A stretch of 64,000 nt of DNA from Nicotiana tabacum (taxonomy: Eukaryota > Streptophyta > Magnoliopsida > Solanales > Solanaceae), in NCBI RefSeq assembly GCF_000715075.1, contig NC_134082.1, positions 191,693,948 to 191,757,947 on the forward strand, read 5' to 3'. Shown in pieces: positions 1 through 12,000 of this stretch; positions within the stretch are counted from its first letter, which is position 1; each line of letters starts with the position of its first letter. Under the pieces are notes generated by a model that saw nothing but the letters and a program-made list of their open reading frames with translations, was not told where the DNA came from and ran no database searches. The position numbers and the translations under genes are program-made.

Positions 1-659
1 TTGTGATTTTTACCCTATGTTTGCTTGTTAGGGTTTCTGATTATGATTATTCCTGCCTATTATGTGATTTTACCCTATTTTGTTCATCAATATTTCTGAT
101 TCTTCACTTCTCCTACCTGTATCATGTTTATTCTATTAATTCAGACTATGCTCTCTACATGAATCCCTAATTTTTATATGATTTTTGCCCTACTCGGCTT
201 CTTAGAGTTCTGATTTTGCTTATTATGTGCTTGTTCTCATAAAGTTGTGCTAAATCAGTGTTATTTTCTACTTTTGAATCCTTGAGTCTTGGTGATTGAT
301 CTTTCACTGATTTCGCACGATACTCTCTACTGATTTTTAACTTTGTAAAATATTTTCAGACCTTATTCTATGATCAATTATGCTGTTAATTGATTTCTTA
401 AGTATTTTACTTGATTGAAATATGTTGAACCTAGCCTCTATTACATGTTGTGTACTTGTACTATGCTGAAATTATTTCCTTAATCGTTATGCTCAGCCTT
501 ATACGACTTCCTTCCTTATTTGTCACATGTTTATTACCGTTTGAAGTTAACTCCCACATTGAAGGGAGTATTTACCTTGATTTTATGCTGATTGATTCTG
601 AGTTCCCATAATTACTGATGAACATTGATTTTTGCCTTATTTGCTACCTGCTTTCAAAC

Positions 660-667
660 TATAAATA
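660..667 (+). promoter_or_regulatory. Putative LTR TATA box (TATAAATA)
   Basis: TATAAATA lies at 660-667 and is conserved in the 3' LTR at 18221-18228. It is followed by CT-rich sequence typical of a plant transcription start region. The hAT element inserted about 55 bp downstream, so in the 5' LTR the start region is now separated from the body of the element. Confidence 0.5.
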
Positions 668-722
668 CCTTGGTCTTTCATTATCACACACACAAACACA
701 TTGGTTCAAAATCTCTCTCTCT

Positions 723-2818
723 TAGGGGTGGGCATAAAATCCAAAAAACCGAATTCCGAACCGAACCGAATTAATTCGGTATTTCGGTTTCAGTTTTTTC
801 TGTACTAAATTTTCGGTATTTCAGTATAACGGTTTGGTACTCGGTATTAGGATCTTGACAATTCGGTATACCGAAATACCGAAAATTTTAAAAATCATGT
901 AGGAGACTAGGAGTAGACTGCCTAGTGCCCAGCGGCGGACCCCAACCAAAAGCCAAAATTTTAATTTTTGGAGCCCAACCCAATAATGAATAACCCAATA
1001 ATCCAAATGTCTTTCACTTTCTTACCCTCTTGTCTTACCCCCAGACCCTAGTTTACCCTAACATCCTAAGATATCGCCTAATCGGCTGTGGCCTGTGAGA
1101 ATTAAGATCGGCTGTCAACCCTTCAAATCAAGACTTCAACAGGTTCATAACTTTTCAATTTTTCATTCTTAAATCTTTATTTTTTTGCACTAATTTGTTC
1201 TGGAACTGATACTTCTCTGCTCTGCTTATGCTGTGACTATGAGTGACTCATTTCGATGACACTGTTTGCTAGTGTATGTGGTTTTTATTATGTTCTTGGA
1301 TTCTTTTTTCTAAGTCCTTTGCTATGTTTATTTGTTTAATTTATTTATCATTATGTTCATACCTATCAAAAAAAAAGAAGTTTGTTGCTATGTTTATCGG
1401 ATGTTTTATATGCAGAAGATTTATATTTCAATTTTTTTTTGGGATTTGATGATGAAAGAGATAAGGTGGGGAAGTGTTAGGGCCAAAATTATAAACTAGT
1501 AAAAAATAAAAAACCTGTGCAACTTCTTTTTTTTTCTTCAAATGATCCCGGAATTAATTTGTAGGAACATCTAGAAATTAGCCATATCTAACAGCAGATT
1601 TGAGAATTAAACATCAAATTTGTCATGAAGCTTGCCCAATCTTCATTGGTTATCTGTTACTTTCTTACATCTGTTTTGCAAAGACTTGTCTACCTTCCAA
1701 GAAACTTGCTTTATTTGAATAAAAGAATATATAAAATGAAGAATGCCTTTAACTGAAAGCTAAATGAGGACTAGAGGTAAAGAGAGTATGAAATAGACAA
1801 GAAATGTCCAGAATTAACCAAAAATAGAGGCAGCAAACAAAGATTAACAGAAGGAAAATTCTTTGACAAGAAATTTGCTCCCTATTGATAAGTTGCTTGA
1901 CAAAATAATGGAAAGTTCTTAATATGTGTTTATATTTATTTTAGTTTTGTACAGATGGCAGATGAAAGTAGAGTAAGTGATGCTGGTTCAAGTGAAAGTT
2001 TACCTATTACGGTAGATAGCAACACCAATACCATTGATGCTGGTTCAAGTGAAAATTTGTTTATTTAGCATTTTCAAGAAAGAGAGGAGATCAAATTCCA
2101 TGTAATTTGATGATCTTAAATGACTGTTGGTTCAGCTCCTGCTGCATATTATTAAGTCGAAGGCCTTGCGGCAAGTTCGCCTTTGACAGGATTTTATATT
2201 GAAAAAGACTACTGCACCATGTGCTCAAATTATATTATCTACTTGAAAGAATGGCCAAGGGCCGATGGTTTCTTTGAGCCTCTGTATTATAGAAATGAGG
2301 CTCATGTATAGTAGGAAGATACAAATTACATAGATAACTATGCAAATGACTAGTTTCCCACCTCTTTTCTTGTTACCTTGGTTCTTTTTGCTCATTTATT
2401 ATGTTTAATAGCTGTAGCAGAGAGATCTACTTACATTATCCATTTGGAAAAGTCTTTAATGCCAAAAATATTTGCTAGTCACCATCACTGGCATTCTTCT
2501 ACCATTGAGCTTGCCTTTTCAAGTTGCACATTTATTCAGTGCCATACTGCCATCCGCTTGATTGTCCATTTTTATTTTTATTTTTTTATCAGTGAGGTAA
2601 TTACACATTTTTAAGCAAATACAATTCTGACAGAAAAAAAATTGTAGGCTAGAAGCCATAATATAAAACCGAAACCATACCGAACCAAAATAATAAATAC
2701 CGAACCGTACCGAAATATTTTGGTACGATATTTGGTATACACAATTGATAAACCGAATACCGAAATACTGAATCGAAATTCTTAAATACCTAACCGAAAT
2801 ACCGAACGCCCACCCCTA
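723..2818. mobile_element. hAT-type DNA transposon, non-autonomous, 2.1 kb, inserted in the 5' LTR
   Basis: The ends are inverted copies: TAGGGGTGGGC at 723 and GCCCACCCCTA ending at 2818. Subterminal TTCGGTATTTCGGT-type repeats lie inside both ends (about 750-890 and 2660-2800). An 8-bp target duplication CTCTCTCT flanks it (715-722 and 2819-2826). The matching position of the 3' LTR (about 18275) has no insertion. TIRs beginning TAGGGGTG with 8-bp duplications are typical of hAT elements. No transposase core (RNase H-like or hATC dimerisation domain) is readable, so it depends on a related autonomous element. Confidence 0.9.
1955..2068 (+). pseudogene. Remnant that may be the N-terminal exon of a hAT transposase
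   Basis: A 37-residue reading frame starts with ATG right after TTTTGTACAG, which looks like a splice acceptor. It reads MADESRVSDAGSSES..., acidic and serine-rich, and ends at TAG. The phrase DAGSSE occurs twice, showing a short internal duplication. Low-complexity acidic or serine-rich leaders before a BED zinc finger are common in plant hAT transposases, but no BED finger follows. Its position inside an element with hAT ends supports the reading; otherwise it is unproven. Confidence 0.3.
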
Positions 2819-5521
2819 CTCTCTCTCACACTCAAAAATTTCTGCTCTCTCTTTCTGTGTTACTTACTATTATTCTGAGTTAGACGGCTGCAAGCCTAGG
2901 CTGACTATTGTGCTCTCCTGCCCCTTCACTTTTGTGTTTACTGTCTTCTTTACCGGTATGTCCTGATTTCAATTTAAGTCTCAAAAACAATATGTTTCTT
3001 TGTCTCTTTCAGTTCATAATGTTCCTGATTTGTTTCTACCTCTGTTTCTGCCGTTCAACATGTAATTAATCTCTTTATGTTAGTTATATACTACCCCTTA
3101 GGATCAATATATTTATCTTCTGTAGTCAATGTGACTCGATCCCCTTTTATGTCTAACTGGTTTTAGTATGAATCTCTCTATGGCAAAATAATTTGTACCC
3201 TAAAGTTATTTGGTTCTGTGTTAATTCTAAAGTTCATGTTGTACCCCAATCCCATGAACCCCTTAAGAGCTTCTGATATTGTATCTATGTGGACCTCTGC
3301 CTATTATGTATTTACCATCATGTGCTCTATGTGTCCCCAATCCCTATCACTCCTATGTGTAGGTTTGTTCCTTTAAGTATCGCTGAGTTAGTTTTGGGTG
3401 CATGTTTGATATATTGTTGTCTAATCATGTAACTCTCTCTTTTCAAAGTTGTCTTACTGCATGACTCCCTCTTTTACTTCACAAAACTATTTCAAACAAG
3501 TCTCTTTCAATACTGTTTCTTACTAAAACCCTTTCAAAACTATGTCAAGCACTCTCACTCTACTCTTAGACATTTAAGTTCTATCCCTCTAATATATGAA
3601 TGCTTAGGGATCCCTATGATATCCCTTTGAACTCTGATGCACTAGAGATGGCCCTTCCACACTGCACTACTAAACTATGATTACGAAATCTGGGTATGAG
3701 CACTGCCCGGAATCCCTTGAGGTCCTTAGGGAACTCTCACACACCCGGATTATGTGAAAGGCTGTGAGGCAATCTGGCATTGGAAATTCTGGAAATTTGG
3801 GCCTATTTGTAGGCTCCCTATAGTGTAACTTCTTGTTTTTTCCTATCTACTTATGTAATTCATTCAACACTGGTTTCTAATAATTGTTGTAAACAGATGT
3901 TGGGGATGGCTAGTGAAAAGGGAAGGGTAGCTACACATGTTATAGATATCAAAAGGTAGAAACCATGCTTTAAGTTTGCATTCCCTAGATGTACAATATA
4001 ATTACTATTTAGGACTAATACGTGCAAAGCATATCATGCATTAGATATCATGCTCCCTAGGTTTTATGTATACTGTTTTCGGCATTTCACTTTGACATTC
4101 TTATTATCACTTAGAGATCCTGTTTCTAGGATAAATGACACTAAATAAATTGTTGTGCCGGCACACTTGAAATCATGCTCTACAATGTTGTAACCTTCTA
4201 TGTATTTAGAAATCTTGCTTTAGGAAACTCTGCAACCATGCTATGCATTTAGAAATCCTGCTTTAGGAATCTTGCATATAAATCACTTTGTGTGCATATT
4301 AGATACCCTGTTTTAGGATATCGTTCACACCCACTCAGACTACACCTAGTTAAACTATTGATGCATGAAAAGGGATATAAACAGTCTCACCCTATTTTTA
4401 AACAAATTTGGTAATGATCCTGTATTTTGTGACACCTAGAACGGTATGATTAGGTAAAACAATTTATAATAGTCTTCTTTAATAATTCTGGTAATAACTG
4501 TGCACTGTCCCACGCCTAGGCAAGCCTTAGGTAACCAATTCTTATAAGTCTAAAAAATGCCTCTTTGTGTTTGCTGCTTAATGTTTAACAGGCTAAAAAT
4601 CAGTAGGCAAACTGATGGGGCCCTTGCTTCTGAGTTATAAACCAATCTGCATATCTCTTATGTTTTGATACTCATCTAGACATCATGTCTTAGGATCCTG
4701 TTTATTAATACTGCCCTTGTTTGTGTTTGAGTCATGCTGTTTACATGCATTATCTGTGGAGGTGAACCTGAACCTCTTATCTGCTATTTCATGCTTTTAT
4801 TTGTTGAAGTCCTATGTGTTCTTGTTTGTCGCCTTAGTATTTTCTCCTTTAAACCTTAGGGGTCTGTCTAGAACTGCCCGTAGGTAGAGGTCCTAACCTT
4901 CTCTAGGACCATTAAGAAGGGACGGGTAATAGTACGCAATAAAGATCGCTAACCAACACTCTCTTAAATAACCGCTAAGGGGTGGGAAAGGTAGATATGG
5001 ATATGATGACTACGCGCCAATGTCACGTGTAGCCGCTCATTGAGGAGTATTTTCCGCGCATTGCGTGGGGTGATCCTTTAGGCTTACCTATCTAGGACCC
5101 CTCCTTTCCCAAATTCCTTTTGTGTAAAACTTTATTTTTTATATGTACACAACTTGTTCAAATCCTTTGTCTTATTATCTGAGTCATACAATGTCCAACA
5201 TTCTTTTTTTGCAATTATTTGTTTCAACTATTTATTTGTTAAAGGACTAATTCATAAGTATAAGTTCGGCCGGGACCCACCGTTGTGGATCAAGAGGGGT
5301 GTTTAACACCTTTCCCTCAAGATTATTTCAAGCCCTTACCCTAAATCTCTGGTAATGCAAACCAATCCAAAAGTTAATTGCTCTAGGTTCTCTAACGCAC
5401 CATAATCCGTTTGGTGGCGACTCTTCAAATACCCAATTCCCAAAAGAAAATGAGTTATTACCCCCATGAATGTCGAAACCCGGACTTCTCTCCGCGGAGG
5501 GAAAAGGGGGGTACGACAGCA

Positions 5522-5539
5522 TGGTGACTCTGTTGAGGA
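5522..5539 (+). other. Primer-binding site, tRNA-Arg type
   Basis: TGGTGACTCTGTTGAGGA begins 3 bases after the 5' LTR end at 5518. It begins with the TGG expected opposite a tRNA CCA end and resembles the tRNA-Arg PBS known from Ogre elements (consensus close to TGGCGACTCTGCTGGGGA), with C-to-T type changes that fit methylated-cytosine decay. Confidence 0.75.
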
Positions 5540-6275
5540 TACCTTTAGGCTCTTACCATAATGAATTTATTTTTATGAATTAGTCCAAGCATGCTTTATC
5601 CCGTACCCTTCCCCCTTATTTGAATTTAACTGTCTGCTTTCTTTTAAGCATTTATGATTCTTTATCCCTGAAACTGACGTGTCTTTTTGTTTTCTTTTTC
5701 CTATAACTGTCTCTCAATTATTTAAATACTGTATTTATTTTTCCTACGTGCAAATACTTGACTACATATTATTAATTGCTGCATAAATCATGCTCCACAT
5801 CATATTCCACTCGTGTGTATCAAATCCTATAGCAACGCTTAATGAGTGGTTGTGCTCTTCCTATTTATTACCCTTAAATTCGGAAAGACTTATTTGCGAT
5901 AAAACCAGTTGATTAGCGGTGCAGTCGACGGTTCCGTGCCTTCCTCTTCAAGTTTTCCGCTTGAGGGTACCAGTTTAAAATCCCATAGTAACCTTACTCT
6001 GGTCAGAATTGTGCATGCATCATGGTCAAACCTAGTCGGATCAATTATGTTTTCCACATAATGATCATTTAATATGAGCCTTATCCAAAGTCCACCGGCG
6101 TTTCCATAATCCCAACGGACACAATCACGTTCTGTGCATTAATTTGGAGAACTAAATGACAATATGCTAATCATGAATGTATAAATAGTCGAGTTTGGTG
6201 GGGGAGAAGACCTAACCCTTTTGTTTTACAGAAAATGAGGCACGAGGTCCCCAGCTTCAGTATGGTTAGCCACCC
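5540..6275 (+). other. Untranslated leader of the Ogre-like element
   Basis: About 730 bp between the PBS and the first recognisable coding remnant. It is AT-rich with stops in all frames and no family resemblance. Long leaders are normal for Ogre elements. Confidence 0.5.
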
Positions 6276-6431
6276 TCACTCTTGCTAGACTGGTGGAGGA
6301 ATCTTCCATCAGATGACCAAATCAATGAATGGAAAGAGAGGGCCGCCAAATCTAGTGAGAAGCTAGAATATATGGAATACAACCTGTTGGAATTAGAAGG
6401 AAAAGTGAGGAAGAGAGTCATTGACTGCTAG
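6276..6431 (+). pseudogene. ORF1-like remnant upstream of gag
   Basis: Reading from 6276 gives 51 codons before TAG at 6429-6431, beginning SLLDWWRNLPSDDQINEWKE and continuing as a charged, heptad-like stretch rich in E, K and L, so probably a coiled coil. Ogre elements carry an extra ORF1 of unknown function between leader and gag; position and character fit that. Further pieces up to about 6555 are broken by stops. No function can be assigned. Confidence 0.4.
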
Positions 6432-6883
6432 AACGCTGAGGGGAACGAAGGAGGACATTTGGCAAAGGCATTTTTACTGATGAATCTACGCGAACTGTAG
6501 GATTTGATCAACGAGAGCATTCAACCTAGGAAAGGTCCTTCTGGGACCAAATAGGCTAGATTTATTTGCTTTCCTAAATGTAATAAGTTCAAGTGCCAGT
6601 AGTGACTTATTTTTATTGTCTTAGTGCCATTTTGGTATTCGTCTATTTTTATATTATGAAATGAAGCATTTATTGGCGTTTAAAGTTCTCCAAATTTATT
6701 TGTCGTTTGGACTACCTCGGGCACAATGAGGCTCTCAAATTAAGATGCGAATTTGCATTTCCGCAATATGTGTTTAAATACTGTTAACATTTCAGAATCC
6801 TCACTGACTTGTTACCTTTTTGTTTTTCCTTATTTTTATTACTCCCATCCCCTTAGGTTGGTTCGCTCATACTAGCCTCGTCA

Positions 6884-9206
6884 GCATACCACACCAGATC
6901 CAGAGGCCCTCCACCACCTCCTCCTCCAAGCAACACAAAAGGTAGAGGAAAAGCAAAAATAGACGACTTAAGTGGTATCCGAAAGGAGAATGTTGAGAAC
7001 ACAAAAACGTCAGATGGCCGTAGTACTTCGACCCCAAATGATCTAGTCTTGAGATTGGAACAAAAGATATTGGAATTGCAAGGAGAACTTGAGCAGGTTT
7101 GCAACTTGGCAAACTTGTCACTCACACTAAATATCCCCGACATCCACCAAAAAAATACAAAGAACCCAGAACCTCCCAAGAACACACAATACCAATATCC
7201 ACAAAATCCTACTGCACAAAATCAATACGCAACTCCACCCCAAAATCTCAATCTATTGCCAATAGCGACTCCGCCATAACATCACCACTAGCCAACTCAA
7301 TACCCACCAACCACCACTTACCACACTCCTCAAAACACACCACAACCCATTCCCGATCACCAAACCTCCACCAACGACAATCACTACGCCCAAGTTCCTG
7401 GCACCCATCAAAGCAACCCTATATACGTAGAAATTGTACCTCACTCCATCCAACCTATATCCTATACACCGAAATCCACCGAAAAGGACCTGCTTATTAA
7501 AAACATGGCTGAAGAACTTAAGAAGTTGACAAGTCGAGTTCAAGGTGTCGAAGGCGGCAAAGGAATAGAAGGGTTGAACTATGAAGACCTATGCATACAA
7601 CCAGATATAGAACTGCCAGAGGGATACACACCTCCCAAGTTCAAGATGTTTGATGGCATAGGTGATCCCAGAGTCCATCTGAGGACCTATTGCGACAAAC
7701 TTGTTGGGGTCGGGAAAGACGAAAAGATCCGAATGAAACTCTTTATGAGGAGTCTTACTGGAGATGCTTTGTCCAGGTACATCAGCCAAGATCCCAAGAA
7801 ATGGTCCAATTGGGTAAGTATGGCGTCGGATTTCATGGACCGGTTCAGGTTCAATACAGAGAACGCACCGGATGTTTTCTACATTCAGAATCTTAAGAAG
7901 AAACCTACTAAGATTTTTCGTGAGTACGCTACTCGTTAGAGGCCAGAAGCGGCCAAGGTCAGGCCATCTTTTGACGAGAAACATATGAACAAGTTCTTCG
8001 TCAGAGCACAAGATCCGCAATATTATGAAAGGTTGGTGGTTATCAAAAATCATAAATTCTCTGATTATCAAACTCGGAGAAACAATCAAAGAAGGGATCA
8101 AAAGCGGGATGGTAATGAATTTTGAGGCACTACAGGCCACAAATAAGGCATTACAATCAGGCGGCATATCAAAGAAGAGAGATGTTGGGGCAGTAATGGT
8201 GGCCCAAGGCCCGAAATCTGCACCTCCACCCACATATCAAACACCTCCATCCACATACCAAACACCTCCACCCACGTACCAAGCACAACCGCCCACATAT
8301 CAACCCTCATCTCCTAGATATTCCCAACCAGCCACTGTCCACCACACCTATAGCTCCCAACCATCCCATTTCCAATCACCTCCAACTCATCAAAACTTTC
8401 CAAGACCAAGACCCATCTTCGATCGCAAGCCACCCAGATAATACACCTCCATTGCTGAGCCCATCGACCAGTTGTATGAAAGGTTGAAAGCCACGGGTTA
8501 TGTCACTCTTGTTCCTACTGTGGCATTAGAAAACCCATCCCAATAGGTCAATCCGAACAAAACTTATGCGTACCATTCTAGTATGAAGGAGCACACCGCT
8601 GCTGAGTGCTGAACATTGAAGGATAAGATCCAGATGTTGATTGACAACAAGGTTATATAGACGAGGGAAGCCGCACCTAATGTCCGCAATAACCCCCTCC
8701 CTGACCATAGGGGTGATGGTGTACATGTGATACAGACGAATGAAGAATGGGACCTTGATTGGTCGATTGAGCTTATTCGAGAAGGTGGTGACTTTAAAGT
8801 TGCAGTCACACTTATTCCTATCGTGGTACAGACTCAGCCACCAATCGAGGTTGAGGTAACTACATCATTTCCATTCGAGGTAGAGGTGGCTCCGCCTGCG
8901 GCCATCCCCACTCCACTTGAATTAGAAGTGGTCACACCTTTCACTGTGACGGTATCAACCACACCTCCATTCAACTCAAAAGTAATACCCTGGGATTATG
9001 TTGCCGAGGCTCGGCGAAAAGGGAAGGCCAAGGTAGAAGAATATAACGCTGCACAAGAAACGACTAGGACTGGAAGAGTCATACACCTGAACACTTGGGA
9101 GGATCAAGCAAGGATGCCACTACTAGGCAGCCTATCATTGAGACCGGGTCGGATGACCTGTGGAGGAAAGTACAAGCAAAGGAGTATTCTATTGTTAACC
9201 ATCTGA
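6884..9206 (+). pseudogene. gag: Ogre/Tat gag polyprotein, decayed
   Basis: Gag forms the particle that packages element RNA. From about 6884 a proline/glutamine-rich N-terminus leads into a coiled coil (7049-7130). Stops interrupt around 7278. The conserved gag core follows at 7505-7939 (LCIQPDIELPEGYTPPKF, then DPRVHLRTYCDKLVGVGKDE and LTGDALSRYISQDPKKWSNW). A stop ends this frame at 7937-7939. Coding continues past 7980 and shifts frame near 8060, then runs at 8025-8441 with a short repeat unit PPTYQ (about 8220-8310). Near 8560-8615 a nucleic-acid-binding motif ...AYHSSMKEHTAAEC... appears to have lost its first cysteine. A Pro/Val/Glu-rich linker reaches 9206. At least five stops and two frame changes rule out function. 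Confidence 0.85.
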
Positions 9207-9238
9207 ACAAAACCCCAGCTTAGATATTTATCCTGTCA

Positions 9239-10030
9239 TTGTTGCAAAATTCAGAGGCACATAAGAATGCTTTAATGAAAGTGCTGAGCGAGGCTTATGT
9301 ACCCAATAACATCACTAGCAGGGAAATGGCCAACATGGTGGGGCAAGTATTGAAAAGTCTTAAGATTATCTTCCACGAAGATGAGCTACCACCTGAGGGG
9401 TTGAATCACAATCGAGCATTGCATATCACAGTGCAATTTGAAGACAAGTTCATTGCCAGGGTCTTGGTTGATGGAGGTTTGAGCCTCAATATTTGTCTGT
9501 TGGACACTCTGAAAAGGTTGGACAAAAGTTTCCATGAAATACGAGTAGGAAGCATGAACGTGAAAGCTTTCGATGGGTCCCAAAGGGTCACAATCGGGGA
9601 AATCAACCTTTGTTTACAGATGGGGCCAACTTGGTTTGACGTCGAATTTCAGGTACTCGACATACCAGCCTTATATAACCTTCTATTGGGCCGACCATGG
9701 ATCCATGCTGCTGGGGCCGTACATTCCACACTAGATCAGTCTGTGAAATTCAAATGGAATAGTCAGAAGGTGATCATTCACGGAGATGGGAGTAACCCCA
9801 TTTACACTAGTCAAACCATCCCAACCATTGGACATAGAAGAAAGCTAGGAGGAGAAACCTATCATCACATTGAACGGGTCAATGCCATCGAGAAGGATAA
9901 CTAGTGGAGCAGTAAAATAGAAAGCATATTGTCCTAGTCTGGATATGAACCCGACAAAGGATTGGGAAAGAACCTCCAAGGTATTACCAAACCAATACAA
10001 CTGAAAAATCATTGTACCACCTTTGGGATC
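9239..10030 (+). pseudogene. Ogre/Tat aspartic protease with a G-patch-like tail
   Basis: Retroelement aspartic protease cleaves the polyprotein. The open part (9239-9904) holds the active-site segment ARVLVDGGLSLNICLLDTL, with D-G-G at the catalytic loop as in other Tat elements, and the flap/C-terminal motif YNLLLGRPWIHAAGAVHSTL. After a TAG (9902-9904) the same frame continues to a glycine-rich stretch GYEPDKGLGKNLQGI (9941-9985), which resembles a G-patch (GxGLGxxxxG) as found after the protease in betaretroviruses. A second TAG lies just before it. The G-patch reading is by motif shape only. Confidence 0.8.
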
Positions 10031-10066
10031 GGATACCAGTACACATGGTAAGAGTATAGAAATTGG

Positions 10067-10336
10067 TTGCCATCATGGCGTGGACCGTACTACCCTCTCG
10101 AGCAGCCAGTGCCATGTTTGGAACAAGCTTTTCACCAAGAAGACATGATATGGGGGACTGCAGAAGAGGAAGTGCTAGATGGGTTGAGGAATTTGGTCTT
10201 GGAAGATGGAGACATGGACTGCAGTGCCATAATTGAGGAGGAGGAAGAAGAAGGCCTCACTATTCAGACCATAAAGAAGGGAGTTGTTCTCAAGAACTGG
10301 ACCGCCACACCATCCCGAGCCCGCCGAGTCCCTGGG
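10067..10336 (+). pseudogene. Pro-RT linker of the Ogre-like polyprotein
   Basis: An open stretch of 90 codons includes PSWRGPYYPLEQPVPCLEQA and an acidic run EEEEEEG, ending near SRARRVPG. It lies between protease and reverse transcriptase and has no recognised domain. It closes at a TAG inside GGGTAGCTTGG, which could equally be a splice donor (G|GTAGCT at 10336) for the intron that separates gag-pro from RT in Ogre elements. Confidence 0.45.
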
Positions 10337-10545
10337 TAGCTTGGCAGAATTTACTTCTATAGCCATTCTAGGCATTTAAGATTTCTCGTAATTTTATTTT
10401 AAGATTTACTTGTTTCAAAATAAATGCTCGATTCATCGAGCCGTACTTTGTCTGGATGATTTTTCAGTTTTAATCAAATGTATTTGCTCTTTATTATTCA
10501 CTACTATCTTTACACTTTTGCTTTCTATAGCGTTATTATTACTTT
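10337..10545 (+). other. Candidate Ogre-type intron between protease and RT
   Basis: About 210 bp of AT-rich, stop-filled sequence separate the linker from the acidic leader of RT (DEPVTVTCNEETQ from about 10550). Ogre elements are known to remove an intron here. A GT donor is plausible at 10336/10337; I cannot fix the acceptor by eye. Confidence 0.35.
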
Positions 10546-10547
10546 TC

Positions 10548-12000
10548 TTGATGAACCAGTGACTGTGACATGTAATGAGGAAACACAACATGAGAATAGT
10601 GATTCAGATGAAGAAGATGAGATACCCGAGGAAATTGTTAGGGAGGTTGAAAATTTTGAGAATAAGCCTAAGTCCAACCTGGAAGAGACCGAAGCAGTAA
10701 ATTTGGGGGATGCTGAGATCGTCAAGGAGACCCGCATCACCATTCACTTGTCACCAACAGAGAAGGAAGAATACATCCGTTTTTAAAGGAATATGAGGAC
10801 ATTTTCGCATGGTTATACAATGACATGATTGGTTTGAGCACGTCCACAGTGGCTCATAAGTTGCCTACTAATCCCACGTGTCCGCCAGTAAAGCAGAAAC
10901 TCAAAAAGTTCAAACCAAACATGAGCCTGAAAATCAAGGAGGAAGTTACCAAGCAGATCAAGGCCAAAGTTCTCAGGGTGGTTGAGTACCCAACCTGATT
11001 AGCTAACATTGTGTCAGTCTCGAAGAAGGATGGGAAGGTCAGAGCATGTGTTGACTATCGAGATTTAAACAGAGAAAGTCCCAAGGACGACTTCCCACTG
11101 CCAAATATACACATCCTGATCGATAATTGTGCCAAGCATAAACTCCAATCCTTTGTAGATTGCTTCGCGAGCTATCACCAGATTTGGATGGATGAAGAAG
11201 ATGCATAGAAGACAGCTTTTATTACACATTGGGGTGTATATTGTTACAAGATGATGTCATTCGGTCTGAAGAATGTTGGGGCCACTTACATAAGAGTCAT
11301 GACAACTATCTTCCATGACATGATCCATAAAGAAATAGAGGTGTCTGTGGACGACATCATTATCAAATCCAAAAGGGTCGTAGATCACATAACAGACTTA
11401 AGAAAGTTCTTTGACAGGCTAAGGAGGTACAATTTGAAACTAAATCTCGCAAAGTGTGCCTTCGAGGTTCCCGCAGGAAAATTATTGGGATTCATCGTTA
11501 GTTGTCGAGGGATCGAGCTGGATCCATCTAAAGTCAAGGCTATTCAGGAGTTACCACCACCTAAGAGAAAAAGGACTTAATGAGCTTCCTAGGATGTCTC
11601 AATCATATCATTTGCTTTATAGCACAGTCCACAGTTATATGTGAACTCATCTTCAAGATGCCGAAACAAGCTGGACAGAGGATTGTCAGAAAGTTTTTGA
11701 CAAGATCAAGGAGTACCTGTCCACACCACCAGTTCTGGTCCCACCAGAACCAGGACGACCTTTGCTACTCTATCTATCTGTATTGGATGGAGCCTTCAGT
11801 TGTGTTTTGGGACAACACGACGAGACATGAATAAAGGAGCAAGCCATATATTACTTGAGTAAGAAGTTCACACCTTATGAAGCACGGTACTCTCTGCTTG
11901 AACGCACTTGTTGTGCTTTGACCTGGACGACTCAGAAATTGAGGCATTACTTTTGTGCCTACACTACATACATCATATCCATGATGGACCCTCTGAAGTA
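10548..12000 (+). pseudogene. Ogre/Tat reverse transcriptase and RNase H, decayed
   Basis: Copies element RNA into DNA. An acidic leader (10550-10785) runs into RT after a frame change near 10785. Visible RT motifs: VSVSKKDGKVRACVDYRDLN (about 11011-11070), the PFGLKN-type box as MSFGLKNVGATY (from 11254), and the catalytic box as VSVDDIIIKSK (about 11341), where the usual Y of YVDD is S. Stops occur at 10996 and 11206, and the frame shifts near 11580. RNase H follows in pieces (11580-11834) and resumes with KKFTPYEARYSLLERTCCAL (11858 on). A short in-frame loss at about 12015-12030 joins FQKSMSIGK directly to AVKGQ, removing a connection segment usual in relatives. Confidence 0.85.

Larger units (their letters stand above)
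1..5518 (+). repeat. 5' LTR of the Ogre-like element (left-truncated, interrupted by a hAT insertion)
   Basis: Matches the 3' LTR from 17562 to 20959. It ends GTACGACA directly before the primer-binding site. A 2.1-kb DNA transposon (723-2818) interrupts it. Relative to this copy the 3' LTR lacks about 33 bp after CATAATCC (about 5409 here, 20880 there). The ORFs that can be read in it have no family resemblance and are not called. Confidence 0.92.

Noticed and set aside
3600..5000. Possible gene in the long LTR
   Set aside because: The sequence is repeated in the 3' LTR with stops in all frames; long non-coding LTRs are normal for Ogre elements.
6853..7185. 110-residue minus-strand ORF
   Set aside because: Shadow of the gag N-terminus on the other strand; phenylalanine/glycine-rich from low-complexity coding.
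7589..8233. 214-residue minus-strand ORF
   Set aside because: Antisense shadow of the conserved gag core; the plus-strand reading has clear gag motifs.
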